Of a stretch of 64,000 bases of DNA, positions 60,494-64,000 are shown in pieces. The DNA is from Lachnospiraceae bacterium (GTDB lineage Bacteria; Bacillota; Clostridia; Lachnospirales; Lachnospiraceae). Position numbers and translations under genes: made by a program. The stretch lies in contig CAJTDD010000023.1 in NCBI GenBank assembly GCA_910574885.1, forward strand, positions 1 to 64,000, in the 5' to 3' direction. The notes below the pieces were generated by a model that saw only the letters and a list, made by a program, of their open reading frames with translations, made no database searches and was not told the DNA's origin. Position 1 is the first letter of the stretch, and each line of letters begins with the position of its first letter.

Positions 60494-63040
60494 ATGGCAA
60501 AGGGACAAGTTAAGAAGGCACAGGTTCAGAAGGTTCAAAAAGCGCAGGTGCAGGCTGAAAATACAATATTTGCTCTGGATATCGGAACGCGGAGCATTAT
60601 CGGGATGGTCGGAGTCGTAGAAGAAGAGAAGGTCAAGATTATTGCCATTGAAAAGGTAGAACATACGGAACGGGCAATGATTGACGGACAGATTGAGAAT
60701 ATAGAGAAGGTAACGTCCTTAGCAAGAAAGGTGAAGGCGCGTCTGGAAGAAAAGGTGAATTTTCAGTTAAGCCGGGTCTGTGTTGCCGCGGCTGGGCGCG
60801 CCCTTAGGACGAAGCGCGCGGAGTATGAGATTAACCTGCCGGGCAAGCAGTTGATTGACGACGAGATTATCAGCCGTCTGGAGGCGGGGGCAATCAACAA
60901 GGTGGAAGAAGCCTTTGATGAGGAGAATAACGCCAAGGAGGATATGCGCCGTTTCTATCTTGTGGGATATACGGTGTGCCAGTATTATCTGGATGACTAT
61001 CGGATTTCCAGCTTAAAAGACCACCGGGGACAGGATGTGAAGGTAGATTTGATTGCCACCTTCCTTCCCAGCGAGGTAGTGGAGAGTCTGTATACCACCA
61101 TGAACAAGATTGGCCTTGAGGTAGTCAGCGTGACGCTGGAGCCGATTGCGGCAATTAATGCGGCGATTCCTGAGAATTTGCGGCTTTTGAATCTGGTTAT
61201 GGTGGATATCGGGGCAGGTACTTCGGATATTGCCGCATGTACGGGCGGAAGCGTGACCGGTTATACCATGGCGACGGTAGCGGGGGACGAGATCACAGAG
61301 GCAGTCATGCGGGAATATCTGGTGGATTTTGGGACGGCAGAGATCATGAAGGCGCAGATTGAACAGGAAGAAGTCATAACCTTTACGGATATCTTAGGGT
61401 TCGAGCGGAAAGCGTCCAGAGAAGAAGTCATCCAGTGCATCCAGGGTACTACGGAAGTCCTGTGCAAAGAGATTGCGGCGAAGGTGCTGGAAGTAAACGG
61501 AGGCGCGCCCTCCGCATTGTTCCTTGCCGGAGGCGGAAGTAAACTGGCAGGGCTTAGGGAAGGGATTACGGCGGCTCTCCAGATGGATGCGAACCGTGTT
61601 GCCGTTGCGGGAAATAATTTCCGTATCAGCGCATTTTCCGATGAATACGACCTGAATAACCCGGAGTATGCGACGCCCCTTGGGATTACGGTGTCCTCCG
61701 GGCTGAATCTGATTAACGATAGTTTCCGCGTGACGCTGAACGGAAGGCCTGCGAAGTTATTCCGCAGCGGAAGTTTTACGGCTCTGAATCTTCTGATGAT
61801 GAACGGTTATAATTTCCAGGATATTCTGGGGCGTCCGGGAACCAGCCTGCCTGTGACGGTCAACGGGAAGCGGAAGGTGTTCTATGGTACTGCGGCGCAG
61901 CCGGCGTCTCTGTTCATTAATAAGAAGGAAGGCAAGCTCTCCACGGTGATTCATGCGGGGGATTGCATTGATTTTGTTCCGGCGGTTCCAGGCATTCCGG
62001 CGGAAGCGTATCTGGGGGATATCGAGGGAGCCGAAGAATGTCTGGAAATCACGCTGAACGGAGTGTTCATGCCTTTAGAGACGCCCCTCAAGATTGGTGA
62101 TATCATCCGGATACGGATGCCTAAGAAAGAAGAGGCGGAGGAAGAGGGAGCCGTGGAGGAAGAAGGAGCGGCAGATGCGAAGGAAGATAGACCTGCTGAC
62201 ATGGAGGAAGATGGAACGGCAGACGTAAAGGAAGACAGGTCCTCAGACGGAGCAGATGGAGAAGAGAATGCCGGGCCACTGCCTGTGACGGAAGAGAAAA
62301 CTGGCATTGTGTCTGAAACGGATGAAAGGGAGAGCGGTTCCGTGGAAGATATAGATGCGGAAGAAGATATAGATGCGGAAGAAGATATAGATGCGGAAGA
62401 AGATATGGATGCGGAAGATGAGGAGGATGTGGGAAGTGCGCATATAAGTATGGCGAAGAGCCAGCCGGCTGGACAGGCTGTTACGGAGCCAGAGAGCGGG
62501 GCAAGACGGATGCAGGTTGCAGACGCTGTGGCAGAGATTAAAAACAGGGTTGAGCGAGAAGAGGAATCCTTGAAGAGGGATGCTATGCCGGAAAAAGGGC
62601 ATCTGTCCCAGAACCGGACTGTGAAAAAAAGGTGGGAAGAAGATGACGGGGAGGATGGCCAGTTAGAGTTAGATTTTGGGATAGGCGGGACGCAGCCGAA
62701 GCCAGCTCCGGCAAGGACAGGGCAGACACCGATTTTGGCAGGAGGAAGGGAATCGGGAATCCCGGCGTCGGGAGCGCCAGGGACAGCCGGAATTAAACCA
62801 CAGGCTTCCCGCATGGGAGGAGGAGGTACGATCCTCTTTCAGCTCAATGGTTCTCCCTTGCGGCTGCCCCGCAAAGAAAACGGGGGTTCCTATTACTTGA
62901 TGGATTTGCTCCAGTATTCGGGTATCAATCTCAACAATCCGAAAGGGACGATTGAACTGATTGTAAATGGGGAGCCAGGTATGTTCCAACAGAAACTCCG
63001 TGAAGGAGATTCGATTACGATTGAAGAAAAGAAGATATAA
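60494..63040 (+). CDS. FtsA-like actin-fold protein with beta-grasp-like and acidic extensions
   Basis: The 848-residue protein begins with a basic Gln/Lys-rich leader. An FtsA/PilM-type actin fold follows (about 22-400): phosphate 1 FALDIGTRSIIGMVG, the SHS2-like insert RVCVAAAGRAL, phosphate 2 MVDIGAGTSDIAACTGG, and adenosine LFLAGGGSKLAGL. After this, about 415-545 looks like beta-grasp modules (LPVTVNGKRKVFYG, ITLNGVFMPLETPLKIGDIIRI). An acidic linker carries four DIDAEE repeats (618-645). A last beta-grasp-like unit is at about 775-848 (FQLNGSPLRLP, LIVNGEPG, LREGDSITI). Canonical FtsA is about 420 residues without this. There is no ftsZ beside it. Confidence 0.8.
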   Translation: MAKGQVKKAQVQKVQKAQVQAENTIFALDIGTRSIIGMVGVVEEEKVKIIAIEKVEHTERAMIDGQIENIEKVTSLARKVKARLEEKVNFQLSRVCVAAAGRALRTKRAEYEINLPGKQLIDDEIISRLEAGAINKVEEAFDEENNAKEDMRRFYLVGYTVCQYYLDDYRISSLKDHRGQDVKVDLIATFLPSEVVESLYTTMNKIGLEVVSVTLEPIAAINAAIPENLRLLNLVMVDIGAGTSDIAACTGGSVTGYTMATVAGDEITEAVMREYLVDFGTAEIMKAQIEQEEVITFTDILGFERKASREEVIQCIQGTTEVLCKEIAAKVLEVNGGAPSALFLAGGGSKLAGLREGITAALQMDANRVAVAGNNFRISAFSDEYDLNNPEYATPLGITVSSGLNLINDSFRVTLNGRPAKLFRSGSFTALNLLMMNGYNFQDILGRPGTSLPVTVNGKRKVFYGTAAQPASLFINKKEGKLSTVIHAGDCIDFVPAVPGIPAEAYLGDIEGAEECLEITLNGVFMPLETPLKIGDIIRIRMPKKEEAEEEGAVEEEGAADAKEDRPADMEEDGTADVKEDRSSDGADGEENAGPLPVTEEKTGIVSETDERESGSVEDIDAEEDIDAEEDIDAEEDMDAEDEEDVGSAHISMAKSQPAGQAVTEPESGARRMQVADAVAEIKNRVEREEESLKRDAMPEKGHLSQNRTVKKRWEEDDGEDGQLELDFGIGGTQPKPAPARTGQTPILAGGRESGIPASGAPGTAGIKPQASRMGGGGTILFQLNGSPLRLPRKENGGSYYLMDLLQYSGINLNNPKGTIELIVNGEPGMFQQKLREGDSITIEEKKI

Positions 63041-63048
63041 TTTTTGTT

Positions 63049-63080
63049 TGGGCTATGTGCATGATTTTGCATATAGCCTA
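63049..63080. other. Hairpin after the FtsA-like gene
   Basis: GGGCTATGTGCA (63049-63060) pairs with TGCATATAGCCT (63068-63079). There is no T-run on the plus strand, so it is only a possible 3' end. Confidence 0.45.
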
Positions 63081-63094
63081 AAATCGGCTATAAT
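63067..63094 (+). promoter_or_regulatory. Possible promoter of the AAA-ATPase-like gene
   Basis: TTGCAT (63067-63072) and TATAAT (63089-63094) have 16-base spacing. The -35 lies inside the preceding hairpin. Confidence 0.55.
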
Positions 63095-63167
63095 CAAAGT
63101 GTTATTCCACAGATGGAAACAGGGAGGCTGTTTGAGATAAAGGTATCCGCAAAAAAGAGGAGGCAAT

Positions 63168-64000
63168 ATGTCAAGGACTGTAGGAATTGGCCATCAGAAT
63201 TTTGAAAAATTGATAACAAATGATTACTTTTATATTGATAAAACGAAGTTCATTAAAGAATGGTGGGAAAGCGGGGATGAAGTCACACTGATTACCCGCC
63301 CAAGGCGTTTCGGAAAGACGCTGACTTTGAGCATGGTGGAGAACTTTTTTTCCGGCTCTGATGCAGGCTTTTTGCATACTGGCAGAAACAGTCTGTTTCA
63401 GGGACTTGCGATCTGGGAGGAGGAAAAGTACCGGGGACTACAGGGAACCTGGCCAGTGATCTTTTTAAGTTTTGCAAAGGTGAAAGAAATATCCTTTCGG
63501 AATGCAAGGCAGAAGATCTGCCAGCTCATAAAGAATCTCTATAATAAATGTGATTTTCTGCTGGAAGGCAACTATTTGAATGAAGATGAAAAAAAGGCAT
63601 ATCGGGATATATCTGCTGACATGGACGATTATCTCGCATCGGAATCCCTGTCGAATCTTTCCGATTATCTAATGCGTTATTACGGAAAAAAGGTTATCAT
63701 ACTTCTGGATGAATATGATACGCCGATGCATGAAGCCTATGTAGGCGGATACTGGAATGAGATGGTTTCTTTTATCAGGAATCTGTTCAATTCCACGTTT
63801 AAGTCCAACCCTTATCTGGAACGCGCACTGATGACAGGGATCACGCGGGTCAGCAAGGAGTCTGTTTTTTCTGACCTAAACAATTTAGAGGTGGTGACTA
63901 CGACCTCTGAAAAATATGAGGATTCTTTCGGCTTTACCCAGGAGGAGGTCTGGGAGGCCCTGAAAGAATATGGGCTGTATGAGCAGCGGGAGCAGGTGCG
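63168..64000 (+). CDS. AAA-ATPase-like protein (DUF1703-associated family), truncated by the window end
   Basis: The open frame runs from ATG 63168 (AGAGGAGG upstream) past the end of the window, 277 codons visible. It begins VGIGHQNFEKLITNDYFYID. It has a P-loop-like RPRRFGKTLTLSM near 44-56, a Walker B-like KVIILLDEYDTPMHEA near 178, and the conserved LMTGITRVSKESVFSDLNN. This is the AAA-ATPase_like family, usually followed by a PD-(D/E)XK nuclease-like C-terminal domain that would lie beyond the window. These genes are numerous in gut anaerobes; their function is unknown and they may be mobile. Confidence 0.85.
   Translation, partial: MSRTVGIGHQNFEKLITNDYFYIDKTKFIKEWWESGDEVTLITRPRRFGKTLTLSMVENFFSGSDAGFLHTGRNSLFQGLAIWEEEKYRGLQGTWPVIFLSFAKVKEISFRNARQKICQLIKNLYNKCDFLLEGNYLNEDEKKAYRDISADMDDYLASESLSNLSDYLMRYYGKKVIILLDEYDTPMHEAYVGGYWNEMVSFIRNLFNSTFKSNPYLERALMTGITRVSKESVFSDLNNLEVVTTTSEKYEDSFGFTQEEVWEALKEYGLYEQREQV

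Overview
The window reads as chromosomal backbone of an anaerobic, endospore-forming Firmicute, most likely a Lachnospiraceae (Clostridium cluster XIVa) gut bacterium. The evidence is the complete spoIIIAA-AH operon, the plsX-acpP-rnc-smc-ftsY and rimP-nusA-rnpM-ylxQ-infB-rbfA-nrnA-truB-ribF blocks in Clostridia order, a redox-sensing Rex repressor, rubredoxin, formate-tetrahydrofolate ligase, a Re-type citrate synthase, and TTGACA/TATAAT promoters with AGGAGG ribosome binding sites. The assignment is inferred from gene content; no rRNA or tRNA lies in the window. Nearly all genes are on the plus strand. I see no prophage, integrase, transposase or CRISPR array.

Layout. 1-7.4 kb: fatty-acid/phospholipid genes (plsX, acpP), RNase III, SMC and FtsY, with a folded intergenic element between smc and ftsY. 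7.4-9.0 kb: threonine ammonia-lyase and a truncated HicB antitoxin remnant. 9.1-12.6 kb: an operon of putative Re-citrate synthase, a FadR-type regulator and isocitrate dehydrogenase, with a palindrome over the promoter -10. 12.7-16.3 kb: a small membrane protein, a flavoprotein and an ABC-F ATPase. 16.3-24.1 kb: rex, NAD(P)HX repair, alanine racemase, an orphan MazF, a CBS/CorC protein, YebC, a CFI-box protein and MetY. 24.2-32.7 kb: a TepA-like ClpP relative, FtsK/SpoIIIE, Fhs, a zinc-ribbon/TPR membrane protein, a 51-residue rubredoxin and a D-Ala-D-Ala carboxypeptidase. 32.8-35.9 kb: a minus-strand AAA ATPase and a chemoreceptor. 36.0-42.0 kb: a VTC-domain polyphosphate polymerase, a DUF4956 membrane protein, a frameshifted DUF4353-type lipoprotein and an XpaC/TelA pair. 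42.1-55.3 kb: the translation/RNA block, a Na/Pi transporter, rpsO and pnp. 55.4-63.0 kb: spoIIIAA-AH and an FtsA-like protein. 63.2 kb to the end: a truncated AAA-ATPase-like gene.

The most unusual signals are non-coding or structural. (1) A three-hairpin element occurs twice (24089-24133 and 31326-31369). The spacings are identical and stem 2 covaries. The second copy is read in frame inside the carboxypeptidase gene and lies between 13-bp direct repeats. (2) A ~240-bp multi-branched inverted-repeat element fills the smc-ftsY gap, followed by a G-rich tract that could form a G-quadruplex. (3) A long imperfect hairpin precedes pnp. (4) A cloverleaf-like fold precedes rubredoxin. (5) A five-G tract separates the lipoprotein signal peptide from its mature domain by one reading frame.
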